Of a stretch of 64,000 nt of DNA, positions 1-8,466 are shown in pieces. The position numbers were made by a program, and so were the translations under genes. The stretch's first letter is position 1, and each line of letters starts with the position of its first letter. The notes below the pieces were generated by a model. That model did not search any database and was not told the origin of the DNA. It saw nothing but the letters and a program-made list of their open reading frames with translations. The stretch is from Mesonia sediminis (lineage in GTDB: Bacteria > Bacteroidota > Bacteroidia > Flavobacteriales > Flavobacteriaceae): the NCBI RefSeq assembly GCF_042684705.1, contig NZ_JBHULZ010000041.1:62001-126000 (forward strand). The letters run 5' to 3'.

Positions 1-391
1 TCCCCCAAACAAAGAGTATCATCATATAAATAAGAAAACCCAAGATGATATTAACCGTAACCCCACCAAGCATAATGATTAATCTTTGCCAAGCTGGTTT
101 GCTTCTAAACTCCCATTCTTTGGGTTCTTCAGCCATTTGTTCTTTATCCATACTCTCATCTATCATCCCCGATATTTTCACATATCCGCCTAAAGGCAAC
201 CAGCCAATCCCATACACCGTATCGCCAATTTTTTTCTTAAAAAGCGCGAATTTCACATCAAAAAATAAAAAGAATTTTTCAACACGGGTTTTAAAAATTT
301 TAGCCGGTATAAAATGACCTAATTCGTGTAAAACAATTAAAAATGAAAGGCTTAATAGTAACTGTATCGCTTTAATCGCAAATGGACTCAT
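1..391 (-). CDS. rseP: Site-2 intramembrane zinc protease RseP, N-terminal part (cut by window edge)
   Basis: Reading the minus strand from an ATG at 391 gives about 130 residues that run off the window start. The N-terminus has a hydrophobic helix carrying the M50 zinc-protease motif HELGH (near residues 22-26), then a WLPLGGYVKISGM segment typical of RseP, and a second membrane segment near the cut end. RseP enzymes sit in the inner membrane and cut anti-sigma factors and leftover signal peptides. The rest of the protein (PDZ domains, the LDG zinc ligand) lies outside the window. The family call is secure; the substrate is unknown, although a membrane-bound anti-sigma protein is encoded at 47357-48820. 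Confidence 0.93.
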   Translation of the reverse strand, partial: MSPFAIKAIQLLLSLSFLIVLHELGHFIPAKIFKTRVEKFFLFFDVKFALFKKKIGDTVYGIGWLPLGGYVKISGMIDESMDKEQMAEEPKEWEFRSKPAWQRLIIMLGGVTVNIILGFLIYMMILFVWG

Positions 392-555
392 ATTTTCTAC
401 ATTATAAAAATCGCACAAAAGTACTGTTTTCTTGTGGCTTAAAAAAATATAGCCTGTAAAGCTATGCCTTAAAATCTCATAAATTTTGGGCGTTACTTGG
501 CTTTAAAAGGCGCTTTATTATTTCCGTTTACAATTTTTATTACAATATGAAATGC

Positions 556-658
556 AAAGCCCAATATAGCATTCCAAGTCGGGCTTTCGCTACTCGCTTT
601 TTTCGGGTTGAACCACCCTCAAAAGAGCTCAAACATGCCGCTCTATCCCTAACGCAAA
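556..658 (-). repeat. REP-like intergenic repeat, copy 1 (minus orientation)
   Basis: The gap 392-725 holds no convincing gene. Read on the minus strand, about 556-658 has the blocks AGGGATaGAGCggc, GAGCTCTTTT, a GGGT...ACCC hairpin, AAAAAAGCGA and GCGAAAGCCCG. These appear in the same order in copies at 55912-56006 and, in more divergent form, 37891-37997. The 81-residue ORF at 547-792 crosses this repeat and has no protein-like features. Confidence 0.7.
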
Positions 659-706
659 AGCTATTAATTTTTAACAATAAAGCTCGCGCTTACTGCCTAA
701 ATTGCG

Positions 707-714
707 TAATTTTG
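707..714 (+). promoter_or_regulatory. -7 promoter box (TAATTTTG) for the SCO1 gene
   Basis: TAATTTTG matches the Bacteroidota -7 consensus TAnnTTTG. It lies only 11 bases before the ATG at 726, so either the leader is very short or translation starts at the in-frame ATG at 768. No clear -33 TTTG was seen. Confidence 0.5.
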
Positions 715-725
715 CATAAAAAAAG

Positions 726-1409
726 ATGCTACAGTTTTTTGCCAAGTATAAATTTTTTGCCGTGGTCATGTTGGTGCTTTCGGCCATTATAGTTACTGCG
801 ATATACCAACTTAAAGTACCTGAACCCAATCTACCTATTTATCAACCCAGTATGGTAAACAAAGAATTAGTTGATACCACGGTTCAATACATTCGTAAAT
901 ACCATAAAATTGCCGATTTTAAATTGATAAATCAAAACGGAGACACCATTACGCAAGAAGATTATGCAGGTAAAATCTATATCGCCGATTTTTTCTTTAC
1001 CACCTGCCAGACCATTTGCCCAATAATGACAGACCATATGGCCAAGCTTCAAGAGGTTTATAAAAATGATGATGAAGTTATGCTGCTGTCGCATACCGTT
1101 ACACCCGATATCGATACCGTGGCTCAACTTAAGCGTTATGCCCTAAAGAAGGGCGTTATCGATAGTAAATGGAACCTGGTTACTGGTGACAAAAAACAGA
1201 TTTATGACTTGGCCAGAAAGTCTTATTGCGTAGCCAAAACTCAAGGAGATGGCGGACCCTATGATATGATTCATACCGAGAACTTCACCTTAATCGACAA
1301 TAAACGTCGCATTAGAAAATTTTATGATGGGACAGACCCAGAAGCTATTGATGAGCTCATAGAAGATGTAAAAACCTTGAAAAAAATTCAAGCTAGAGAG
1401 AAAAAATAA
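726..1409 (+). CDS. SCO1/SenC-family copper chaperone or thiol reductase
   Basis: A 227-residue protein with one N-terminal membrane anchor (about residues 10-27) and a thioredoxin-fold periplasmic domain. The copper/thiol motif CQTIC (CxxxC) and the distal His in IHTEN are both present, which are the SCO1 copper ligands. SCO proteins load or reduce the CuA centre of cytochrome oxidase, and some act as periplasmic thiol reductases. No oxidase genes are adjacent; the next genes are feoAB. The start at 726 keeps the Lys-rich cytoplasmic tip before the hydrophobic helix, so I prefer it over the internal ATG at 768. Family call is strong; the exact partner is inferred. Confidence 0.9.
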   Translation: MLQFFAKYKFFAVVMLVLSAIIVTAIYQLKVPEPNLPIYQPSMVNKELVDTTVQYIRKYHKIADFKLINQNGDTITQEDYAGKIYIADFFFTTCQTICPIMTDHMAKLQEVYKNDDEVMLLSHTVTPDIDTVAQLKRYALKKGVIDSKWNLVTGDKKQIYDLARKSYCVAKTQGDGGPYDMIHTENFTLIDNKRRIRKFYDGTDPEAIDELIEDVKTLKKIQAREKK

Positions 1410-1448
1410 TGATTTTTAAAAATGCCCAGTATATTAGGCTTTTTTTGT

Positions 1449-1478
1449 TATTTTTGTCTTGTTTAAATTCAATCTAAA
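1449..1478 (+). promoter_or_regulatory. feo promoter: -7 box and overlapping Fur-like palindrome
   Basis: TATTTTTG at 1449-1456 fits the TAnnTTTG -7 box. Just downstream, 1462-1478 reads TTTAAATTCAATCTAAA, a 17-bp imperfect palindrome (one mismatch between arms) with the same geometry as the perfect palindrome at 22363-22379. It sits over the expected transcription start, where a Fur-type repressor would block it. The regulator's identity is inferred. Confidence 0.6.
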
Positions 1479-1485
1479 TAAAATC

Positions 1486-1710
1486 ATGCCAACCGTAGCT
1501 CAATTAAAACGAGGACAGCGTGCAGTAGTTAAAAAATTCTGCGATGACAGTATACCACTCAAGTTACTTGAAATGGGTTGCCTACCAGGCAATGCAATCG
1601 AGTTGTTGCAAATCGCTCCTTTTAAAGATCCGTTATACTTAAACATCAATGGGAGTTATGTAGCCATCCGTAAAGATATCGCCGAAAAGATTGAAGTTGA
1701 ATTAGCATAA
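1486..1710 (+). CDS. feoA: FeoA ferrous iron transport accessory protein
   Basis: A 74-residue SH3-like FeoA domain, starting MPTVAQLKRGQ and containing the characteristic LLEMGCLPGNAIELL segment and a C-terminal AIRKDIAEKIEVE strand. FeoA is a small cytoplasmic protein needed for FeoB activity. I chose the ATG at 1486. A TTG 27 bases earlier would place the first codons inside the probable operator and directly after the -7 box. The gene is followed after 5 bases by feoB, so the two are co-transcribed. Confident assignment. Confidence 0.93.
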   Translation: MPTVAQLKRGQRAVVKKFCDDSIPLKLLEMGCLPGNAIELLQIAPFKDPLYLNINGSYVAIRKDIAEKIEVELA

Positions 1711-1715
1711 TAATT

Positions 1716-3815
1716 ATGGCCAAACAAATAAATGTAGCGCTAATAGGTAATCCCAATACCGGTAAAACCTCTGTATTTAATCAGCTTACCGGGCTAAACC
1801 AACAAGTAGGGAATTACCCTGGAATTACGGTGGAGAAAAAAGAAGGTGTAGCCAAATTATCTCGGACCCACAAGGCCCATATTTTAGATCTACCGGGTAC
1901 TTATAGTTTAAATGCCTCTTCATTAGACGAAAACCTAGTTATCGAGCTTTTATTAAATAAAAATGATAAAGATTATCCAGATGTTGCCGTAGTAATTAGC
2001 GACGTAGAAAATCTTAAGCGTAATTTATTGCTTTTTACCCAAATAAAAGATTTGGGACTTCCTACCATATTGGTAATCAATATGGCAGACCGAATGGACC
2101 GCAAAGGAATTAGTCTTGATATACCGGTGCTTGAAAAAGAGTTGAAAACCAAGATTGCACTAGTAAGCTCGCGCAAAAATACGGGTATTGATTATTTGAA
2201 AGAACTTATTATTCAATACCAAAATTTGTCTACAGAACCCTGTGTCAACGCTTCGAGCATAGATCCGACTTATTTTGATCGCTTACGTCAGGCTTTTCCT
2301 AATCAATCCTTATACAAACTATGGTTGGTGATTACCCAAGATGTTAACTTTGGCAATTTGAATCGTAAGGCAATTTTGCCCGATAGCGATTTTACTCCAA
2401 AAGCACACGCCGAACTTAAACGATTGCAGCAAAAAGAAACCATTGCCCGCTATCAATTTATCAATGGTGTTCTAAAACAAGGCTTTACCAAAGATGTAAA
2501 TGCTGCCAAAGATTTGCGTGGTCGTTTAGACCGTGTTTTGACGCATAAAGTATGGGGATACGCCATTTTTTTTGGCATTATGCTCTTGATTTTTCAAGCG
2601 ATTTATGATTGGTCGAGCTACCCTATGGATTTCATCGATTCTACCTTTGCTTCCTTTAGCGAGTGGGCCAAAGACAGTTTGCCCCCAGGCATGTTTACCG
2701 ACCTTATTGCCGAAGGTATAATTCCTGGTATTGGCGGCGTGGTAATTTTTATACCCCAAATTGCATTTTTATTTCTTTTTATCTCGATTCTAGAAGAAAG
2801 TGGCTATATGAGCCGAGTGGTTTTTTTGATGGATAAAATCATGAAAAAATTTGGCTTAAGCGGAAAAAGTGTTGTTCCATTGGTTTCGGGTACAGCCTGT
2901 GCCATTCCCGCTGTAATGGCTACTCGAAATATCGAAGATTGGAAAGAACGGCTCATCACCATTTTGGTAGTCCCTTTTACAACCTGTTCGGCTCGATTAC
3001 CCGTATATTTAATCATTATTTCTTTAGTTATTCCAGATGAACGCGTATTGGGCTTATTCAATTTACAGGGGCTTACGCTAATGTTATTGTATTTGCTAGG
3101 CTTTGGTATGTCGGTATTTTCAGCTTGGGTGCTTAACAAGTTACTCAAAATGCGAAGTAAAAGCTATTTTGTCATAGAAATGCCAGATTATAAACTACCG
3201 CTTTTTAAAAACGTTGCTATAAACGTGGTTGAAAAAACAAAATCTTTTGTTTTTGGCGCAGGTAAAATTATTTTAGCCATTTCGATTGTACTCTGGGTGC
3301 TCGCTAGTTATGGCCCAACCGATGAATTTAAAAACGCAGAAGAAATTGTAATCGAAAATTACGGCGATACTCTAAGCGAAGAAGAGTTTAATACCGAGGT
3401 AGCTTCTTTGAAATTAGAAAACTCTTATATAGGATATATGGGGAAAGCCATTGAACCTGCCGTAGCGCCATTGGGGTATGATTGGAAAATCGGTATTGCT
3501 ATTATCAGCTCATTCGCCGCTAGAGAGGTTTTTGTAGGAACCTTAGCCACTATATATAGCGTAGGAAGCGATAATGAGCAAACCATCAAAAGCCGAATGG
3601 CAGCCGAACAAAATCCTATTTTGGGCGGCCCTTTATTTACCTTTGCCAGTGGAATAAGCCTACTACTCTTTTATGCTTTTGCTATGCAATGTATGAGCAC
3701 CTTAGCCATTGTAAAACGTGAGACTAACTCTTGGAAATGGCCAAGCATACAGTTTGTAGCCATGACTATTATTGCATACGTAGCGGCTTTAATTGCTTTT
3801 CAATTCTTAAAATAA
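1716..3815 (+). CDS. feoB: FeoB ferrous iron transporter
   Basis: 699 residues with an N-terminal G domain and a C-terminal polytopic membrane part, the normal FeoB layout. Visible GTPase motifs are G1 GNPNTGKT (11-18), G3 DLPG (about 59-62), G4 NMAD and an SSRKNTG segment for G5. The membrane region begins near residue 276 and includes the gate-type stretches VPLVSGTACAIPAVMATR and ISSFAAREVFVGTL. FeoB moves Fe2+ across the inner membrane. It follows feoA by 5 bases and is followed by a small Cys-tailed protein. Probably repressed by iron through the palindrome at 1462-1478. Complete and intact. Confidence 0.97.
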   Translation: MAKQINVALIGNPNTGKTSVFNQLTGLNQQVGNYPGITVEKKEGVAKLSRTHKAHILDLPGTYSLNASSLDENLVIELLLNKNDKDYPDVAVVISDVENLKRNLLLFTQIKDLGLPTILVINMADRMDRKGISLDIPVLEKELKTKIALVSSRKNTGIDYLKELIIQYQNLSTEPCVNASSIDPTYFDRLRQAFPNQSLYKLWLVITQDVNFGNLNRKAILPDSDFTPKAHAELKRLQQKETIARYQFINGVLKQGFTKDVNAAKDLRGRLDRVLTHKVWGYAIFFGIMLLIFQAIYDWSSYPMDFIDSTFASFSEWAKDSLPPGMFTDLIAEGIIPGIGGVVIFIPQIAFLFLFISILEESGYMSRVVFLMDKIMKKFGLSGKSVVPLVSGTACAIPAVMATRNIEDWKERLITILVVPFTTCSARLPVYLIIISLVIPDERVLGLFNLQGLTLMLLYLLGFGMSVFSAWVLNKLLKMRSKSYFVIEMPDYKLPLFKNVAINVVEKTKSFVFGAGKIILAISIVLWVLASYGPTDEFKNAEEIVIENYGDTLSEEEFNTEVASLKLENSYIGYMGKAIEPAVAPLGYDWKIGIAIISSFAAREVFVGTLATIYSVGSDNEQTIKSRMAAEQNPILGGPLFTFASGISLLLFYAFAMQCMSTLAIVKRETNSWKWPSIQFVAMTIIAYVAALIAFQFLK

Positions 3816-3826
3816 AATATGTTATT

Positions 3827-3970
3827 ATGTTACAGGAAATATTGGTACTTATCACTTTCGCAGGAGCATTATTCTATTTGTTTACAAAATTGATTTGGAC
3901 CCCAGGGTTCCTAAAGAAAAAAAGCAGTACAAAAGCCTGCGGTACAACGGGTAAAGGATGCTGCGACTAA
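3827..3970 (+). CDS. Small FeoB-associated membrane protein with Cys-rich tail
   Basis: A 47-residue protein beginning MLQEILVLITFAGALFYLF, 11 bases after feoB. It has one membrane helix (about residues 4-20) and a C-terminal tail with three cysteines (ACGTTGKGCCD). This is the pattern of FeoB-associated Cys-rich membrane proteins, which sit beside feoB in many bacteria and may handle Fe2+ or help assemble Feo. A longer reading from 3731 would overlap feoB by 85 bases in another frame; the ATG at 3827 is far more natural. Function of the family is not well established. Confidence 0.8.
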   Translation: MLQEILVLITFAGALFYLFTKLIWTPGFLKKKSSTKACGTTGKGCCD

Positions 3971-3989
3971 GCTGATAGATAAGAAATAG

Positions 3990-4017
3990 AAAGGCTACTC
4001 ATTAGAGTAAGCTTTTT
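3990..4017 (+). terminator. Weak intrinsic terminator after the feo operon
   Basis: AAGGCTACTC-ATTA-GAGTAAGCTT can pair (TACTC/GAGTA and AAG/CTT with a two-base internal mismatch) and is followed by TTTTTG. It fits the end of the feo transcript but the stem is imperfect. Confidence 0.4.
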
Positions 4018-4051
4018 GTTTAATGGCTCTACTTTTAGTTCTTATTATTAA

Positions 4052-4486
4052 TTAGTTTACTTTTACTTGAGTATCGATTTGTAGATAATAGTCGCTTTTA
4101 TCAATAGGTTGTTGAGCTTTTGGATAAGGCATTAAATTGACCAATCGCAATTGCTGCTCAGGTGACCAATATTTCTCAAAAATAGGTGAAGCTAGCTCAT
4201 TCCCTTTTCCTGATACACTTAAAATCTGCTCCGCTACTAATTCGGTGTTCTTATATAGTTTTAGTTTCACCTTAGCCTCGCCCGCCCATACACAGGTTAC
4301 TGATTCTGGACATCGAGAATCTTGTGCCACATCATCAAAGACTAAATTATATTCTTGAAATACTTGAACCGATTGACCTAAAACCAATTTACCCACAATT
4401 TGTATAGCTGGTTTTTGTTGGGCATAGGTTGAAAAACCGAAGATTAAAAATAGTAGAAAGCCAAATGTTTTATACGAATTACTCAT
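4052..4486 (-). CDS. Secreted hypothetical protein with DSRCPxxVTCVWAGEA motif
   Basis: 144 residues with a Sec signal peptide ending near STYAQQ (about residue 22). The mature part contains DSRCPESVTCVWAGEA, a two-cysteine motif that I recognise from small exported Bacteroidota proteins of unknown role; the cysteines probably form a disulfide. The C-terminal half ends in a YPKAQQPIDKSDYYLQI strand resembling a small beta-sandwich. It lies 14 bases downstream of the metal permease gene on the same strand and may be the last gene of that operon. No enzymatic motif is visible. Confidence 0.75.
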   Translation of the reverse strand: MSNSYKTFGFLLFLIFGFSTYAQQKPAIQIVGKLVLGQSVQVFQEYNLVFDDVAQDSRCPESVTCVWAGEAKVKLKLYKNTELVAEQILSVSGKGNELASPIFEKYWSPEQQLRLVNLMPYPKAQQPIDKSDYYLQIDTQVKVN

Positions 4487-4500
4487 GTTTACTTTTATAT

Positions 4501-5661
4501 TTACCCCCGAAATAAAAAGAATTTGTTTTTCAAATCTTCTATAGCCGTTGGTTTATTGGTTGTAATATATTTTAGAGCCTCTTCGGTAAATTGAAGCCCT
4601 TTTTCAGATAAATTAATGACTTGATTTTCGATTTCAATCAGGTTATTTTTTTGAGCCAAATCTACCACTGTTTTTGCTTGTATGCGGTGCCAATTAATAT
4701 GCTCTTGCAAATGATTGATATGCCTCTCTCGCGGGTCTTCATGATTTTGTAAGTGCAATAAAAATACCAATAAAGAAACCTCTTTGCGTTGTTGCTTTTC
4801 TTTAAAGATAGCTGATATTACTCCTTGTCTTGGCGCAAACAAAAACACCAATAAAAAAAGTATACCCAAAACGCTTGTCATGGATCCGGCGATTGACGCA
4901 TCTAACCAGTGCGCTAACCAATAGCCTAACAGAGCCGAGAAGACCCCAAAAAGCAGACTTAAAACCAGCATCTTTTTCAAACTGTTGGTAAGAAGATAAG
5001 CTGTGGCTGCAGGTGCAATAATGAGAGCCACCACCAAAACCGCTCCCACAGCATCAAAAGCTCCCACAATAGTTACAGAAGAAACACTCATAAGACCGTA
5101 ATGAATCAGTAAAGGTGAAAAACCTAGACTGGTAGCCAAGCCCTTATCGAATGTACTCATTTTTAATTCTTTGAAAAACAAAATCAGTAAACTAAGACTC
5201 AGTAATAAAATACTTCCAATAACCCATAAAGATTTCGGACCAAGATCTAAATTCCCTACTAGTAATCGATCAAACGGAGCGAAAGCCAATTCGCCAAGCA
5301 ATACTGCATCTATATCGAGATGAACATCATTAGCATTTTGAGCGATTAAGATCACCCCAACACTAAATAAGGCCGGAAAAACCAGTCCTATTGCTGTATC
5401 TTCTTTCACCAACCTGGTTTTTTGAATAAATTCTACCAGCACTACTGTGAGTACGCCAGTGACAGCTGCCAATAGAATCAGCCAAGGAGAGTTTAAATCT
5501 TGCGTGATAAAAAAACCAACTACTAGTCCTGGTAAAATGGAATGGCTAATTGCATCGCTTATCATAGCCATCTTTCTAAGCACCAAGAAAACTCCCGGTA
5601 TTGCGCAAGCCATTGCCGCCAGAGCTGCAATTAATTGTATTTCTATTTGGGCGTTACTCAT
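4501..5661 (-). CDS. Metal (Mn/Fe/Zn) ABC transporter permease, TroD type, with C-terminal winged-helix domain
   Basis: 386 residues. Residues 1-290 are a polytopic ABC-3 family permease (opening IEIQLIAALAAMACAIPGVFLVLRKMAM and containing DAISHSILPG, as in TroC/TroD/ZnuB). The last 90 residues form a soluble extension with a pattern like a DtxR/MntR winged helix (VVDLAQKNNLIEIENQ... LSEKGLQFTEEAL). It overlaps the preceding permease gene by 4 bases, so the two are translationally coupled and probably form a heterodimer with the ATPase encoded upstream. The metal is not decided by the sequence. The regulatory-type tail is a notable fusion also present in the partner permease. Confidence 0.9.
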   Translation of the reverse strand: MSNAQIEIQLIAALAAMACAIPGVFLVLRKMAMISDAISHSILPGLVVGFFITQDLNSPWLILLAAVTGVLTVVLVEFIQKTRLVKEDTAIGLVFPALFSVGVILIAQNANDVHLDIDAVLLGELAFAPFDRLLVGNLDLGPKSLWVIGSILLLSLSLLILFFKELKMSTFDKGLATSLGFSPLLIHYGLMSVSSVTIVGAFDAVGAVLVVALIIAPAATAYLLTNSLKKMLVLSLLFGVFSALLGYWLAHWLDASIAGSMTSVLGILFLLVFLFAPRQGVISAIFKEKQQRKEVSLLVFLLHLQNHEDPRERHINHLQEHINWHRIQAKTVVDLAQKNNLIEIENQVINLSEKGLQFTEEALKYITTNKPTAIEDLKNKFFLFRG

Positions 5662-6788
5662 ATATCTTGAATAGCTTCGTTAGGTTTATAAAAATTTTCT
5701 GCTTCTTGGTAGCCCTTGGCAGTAAGCGACCATTGATTGCCTCGAATCTCTACCCAATTTTTTTCTTCTAGTTTATTAAGTGTTTTACGCGTATAGCCGT
5801 GAAAATTATTCAGGATTTTTATAGCATGTGGATGGGAAATATCTTTATGATTTTGAGCAATATGATACATTACCGAAAGTGTTTTACGCAGATTAAGTTC
5901 CTTGCGGTTGCGGTAAAACCTAATTCTTCTAGCAAGCAACCCACGTTGCGGAGCAAATACAAATGATAATAGCACAAAAACAGCTGCAACCAAAACGATT
6001 ACTGGTCCGGTAGATAGGTTGTTCTGGCTTGCACTAATAGCAGTACCCAATACACCCGAAAAAGCTCCAAAAATAGCAGCTAAAAAAATCATTACACTTA
6101 ACCTATTGGTCCATTGACGAGCTGCAGCAGCCGGAGCTAAAAGCATTGCACTCATTAATACCACTCCCACCGTTTGAAGCCCTAAAACAATTGCCAATAC
6201 AATAAAACTGGTAATTAAAATATCTAAAAATCTAGTATTAAAGCCTAAGGTTAAGGTATAATCTGGATCAAAAAGCAGCAACTTTAGCTCTTTCCAAAAC
6301 AGGAGCAAAAAGAATAAGCTAACACCTGTTACACCAATCATTACATATACGTCTTGCACCATTAAGGTAGCGGCTTGGCCGAATAAATATTTATCTAAAC
6401 CTGCCTGATTGGCATTGGGTAACTTTTGAATAAAGGTGAGTAGTAGCATTCCAAATCCAAAAAATAGAGATAAAATTAGACCTAAAGCCGTATCGTTTTT
6501 TAAGCGGGTTTTTTTGACAATACTTTTAATCCAAAATGTACCTAACAATCCGCTAATCAAAGCTCCCAAAAGCAAAAAGTGAGTTTGCTTGGTACCGGTC
6601 AACAAAAAAGCCAGTGCAATCCCAGGCAAGGCTGCGTGAGAGATAGCATCTCCTAATAAACTCTGTCTTCTCAATACAGCAAAACTACCTAACATACCAC
6701 AAACCGCACCTAAAACAGCCGTACCTAAAGTAATTACACCTAAGGTATAATCTGTAAACAACATCGAAAAATACTCTGTTATATTCAT
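5658..6788 (-). CDS. Metal ABC transporter permease, TroC type, with C-terminal winged-helix domain
   Basis: 376 residues: about eight membrane helices of the ABC-3 permease family (GDAISHAALPGIALAFLLTG motif near residue 50), then from about residue 285 a soluble tail (LRKTLSVMYHIAQNHKDIS ... TRKTLNKLEEKNWVEIRGN ... LTAKGYQEAE) with helix-turn-helix-like organisation. Eleven bases separate it from the ATPase gene upstream and it overlaps the next permease gene by 4 bases. Together with the ATPase and binding lipoprotein it makes a complete TroABCD-type importer. Whether the tail binds DNA, metal, or only regulates the pore cannot be told. Confidence 0.9.
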   Translation of the reverse strand: MNITEYFSMLFTDYTLGVITLGTAVLGAVCGMLGSFAVLRRQSLLGDAISHAALPGIALAFLLTGTKQTHFLLLGALISGLLGTFWIKSIVKKTRLKNDTALGLILSLFFGFGMLLLTFIQKLPNANQAGLDKYLFGQAATLMVQDVYVMIGVTGVSLFFLLLFWKELKLLLFDPDYTLTLGFNTRFLDILITSFIVLAIVLGLQTVGVVLMSAMLLAPAAAARQWTNRLSVMIFLAAIFGAFSGVLGTAISASQNNLSTGPVIVLVAAVFVLLSFVFAPQRGLLARRIRFYRNRKELNLRKTLSVMYHIAQNHKDISHPHAIKILNNFHGYTRKTLNKLEEKNWVEIRGNQWSLTAKGYQEAENFYKPNEAIQDI

Positions 6789-6798
6789 TTTTTTGCCT

Positions 6799-7545
6799 TT
6801 ACGGATTGATGGCTACTTTATAGTTAATTCCGTAGGTTTTGGTTAAGTTATCATCATTAAAGATATCTTTTACAGGACCCGATGCTATTCCTTTAACATT
6901 TAAAAAGGTAACCCAATTGAAATACTCGGGTACGGTTTGTAAATCGTGGTGCACTACAATTAATGTTTTTCCCGCATCGCGCAATTCTTTAAGAATTTTA
7001 ATTATAGCTCTTTCGGTTGTCGCATCTACACCTTGAAAGGGCTCATCCATAAAATATATACTCGCGTTTTGCACCAATGCTCTCGCTAGAAAAATACGCT
7101 GTTGTTGTCCGCCAGATAGTTGACTTATTTGTCGGTTTTTAAAAGCAAGCATTCCTACTTTTTCTAGGGCTTCTAAAGCCGATTTTCTTTGCGCTTGCCC
7201 TGGGCGTTTTATCCAGCCTAAGCTACCGTAAGTTCCCATCATGACCACATCAAGAGCAGTTGTAGGAAAATCCCAATCTACCGTTCCTTTTTGCGGCACA
7301 TAAGCCACCTTTGCGCGTTGGGTTTTATAGGGTTTACCAAATATCTTAACACTGCCCGCGATGGGTTTTATAATACCCAAAATAGCTTTAATAAGTGTAG
7401 ATTTACCCGCACCGTTAGGCCCTACAATAGCCATTAGCACCCCTTCGGGAATTTTTAAATCGATATCCCAAAGTACGGGTTTGTAGTCATAGGCCACCGT
7501 AAGGTCGTCTATTTTTATGGCTAGTTTCTCTTTTTTCACATTCAT
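6799..7545 (-). CDS. Metal ABC transporter ATP-binding protein (TroB/ZnuC type)
   Basis: 248 residues with all ABC ATPase motifs: Walker A GPNGAGKST, Q-loop YVPQKG, signature LSGGQQQR, Walker B IYFMDEPFQGVDA and the switch His in IVVHHDL. Its length and the FPTTALDVVMMGTYG stretch match the manganese/zinc/iron importer ATPases. It directly abuts the binding-protein gene upstream (stop and start adjacent) and is 11 bases from the permease downstream. It powers the importer formed by the neighbouring gene products in the inner membrane. Confidence 0.93.
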   Translation of the reverse strand: MNVKKEKLAIKIDDLTVAYDYKPVLWDIDLKIPEGVLMAIVGPNGAGKSTLIKAILGIIKPIAGSVKIFGKPYKTQRAKVAYVPQKGTVDWDFPTTALDVVMMGTYGSLGWIKRPGQAQRKSALEALEKVGMLAFKNRQISQLSGGQQQRIFLARALVQNASIYFMDEPFQGVDATTERAIIKILKELRDAGKTLIVVHHDLQTVPEYFNWVTFLNVKGIASGPVKDIFNDDNLTKTYGINYKVAINP

Positions 7546-8466
7546 TTACTTTAGAGCGTCTACAATAGTATTTACATTATAAGTAAACATACCCAAATAG
7601 TTACCTTCTGATGTACCTGGATTACCCAGTGCATCAGAATAAAGAGTTCCGCCTATAGCGACCTCAAAACCTTCGGCTTGAACCGCCTTTTGCAAAGCTT
7701 CAATCGTTCGTTTGGGCACACTACTTTCTATAAATATGGCTTTCACTCTTTTATCGATTATAAATTGTGCTAGATTTTGTACGTCTTGCACTCCAGCTTC
7801 TGTGGCGGTTGAAAGACCTTGCAATCCTACCACTTGAAAACCATAGGCTTCACCAAAATAATTAAAAGCATCGTGGGCCGTAACTAAAATACGTTTGTCT
7901 TTGGGTAAAGTTGCAATTTTGGTTTTGATCTGTTGCTCTAGCTCATCTAATTGCGCTAAATAACGCTCCTCATTTTTTTTAAATAATTTTTGATTGTCTG
8001 GATCTAAGCTGCAAAGTTCTTTTGTGAGTTGTTGGGTTATCAACTTCCAGTAACCAATATTAAACCAAATATGCGGATCAAAATTAGAGGCAAAATACTC
8101 AGAACCGATAAGTTTCTTTTTGTCTATAGCTTGTGAAAGAGCTACAGTATTGGTCTGCTGTTGCATTTTTTCAAATACATCCACTAATTTCCCTTCTAAG
8201 TGAAGCCCATTATAAAAGACAACATCGGCTTGGGTAAGTTTGGTTACGTCTCCCGCACTAGCTTTATAAAGATGCGGATCGACCCCTGCCCCCATTAAAC
8301 CTTTAACCTCTATAGCTTCGCCACCAATTTGCTTGGCTAAATCGGTGATCATTGTGGTGGTGGTTACCACTTGTAATTTCCCGTTTTGATTTTGATTTTG
8401 ATTTTTACAACTCCCAAAACAAATCAGTACCACTAGCGCAACTCCTATTTTTTGTATCACCTTCAT
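7546..8466 (-). CDS. Metal-binding lipoprotein of ABC importer (cluster A-I, TroA/ZnuA type)
   Basis: 306 residues with a signal peptide and probable lipobox Cys20 (ICFGSC). The mature protein is a cluster A-I substrate-binding protein: metal ligands visible are His65 (DPHLY), a second His in FDPHIWF, His in TAHDAFNYFGEAYGF and Asp in LYSDALG. The third ligand is His as in TroA/ZnuA rather than Glu as in PsaA/MntC, and there is no His-rich loop as in classic ZnuA. So Mn, Zn or Fe all remain possible. Its start overlaps the regulator gene by 4 bases, linking the importer to the DtxR-family regulator in one operon. Confidence 0.92.
   Translation of the reverse strand: MKVIQKIGVALVVLICFGSCKNQNQNQNGKLQVVTTTTMITDLAKQIGGEAIEVKGLMGAGVDPHLYKASAGDVTKLTQADVVFYNGLHLEGKLVDVFEKMQQQTNTVALSQAIDKKKLIGSEYFASNFDPHIWFNIGYWKLITQQLTKELCSLDPDNQKLFKKNEERYLAQLDELEQQIKTKIATLPKDKRILVTAHDAFNYFGEAYGFQVVGLQGLSTATEAGVQDVQNLAQFIIDKRVKAIFIESSVPKRTIEALQKAVQAEGFEVAIGGTLYSDALGNPGTSEGNYLGMFTYNVNTIVDALK

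Noticed and set aside
547..792. 81-residue plus-strand frame before the SCO1 gene
   Set aside because: It crosses the REP-like repeat, overlaps the SCO1 start in another frame and shows no protein-like composition.
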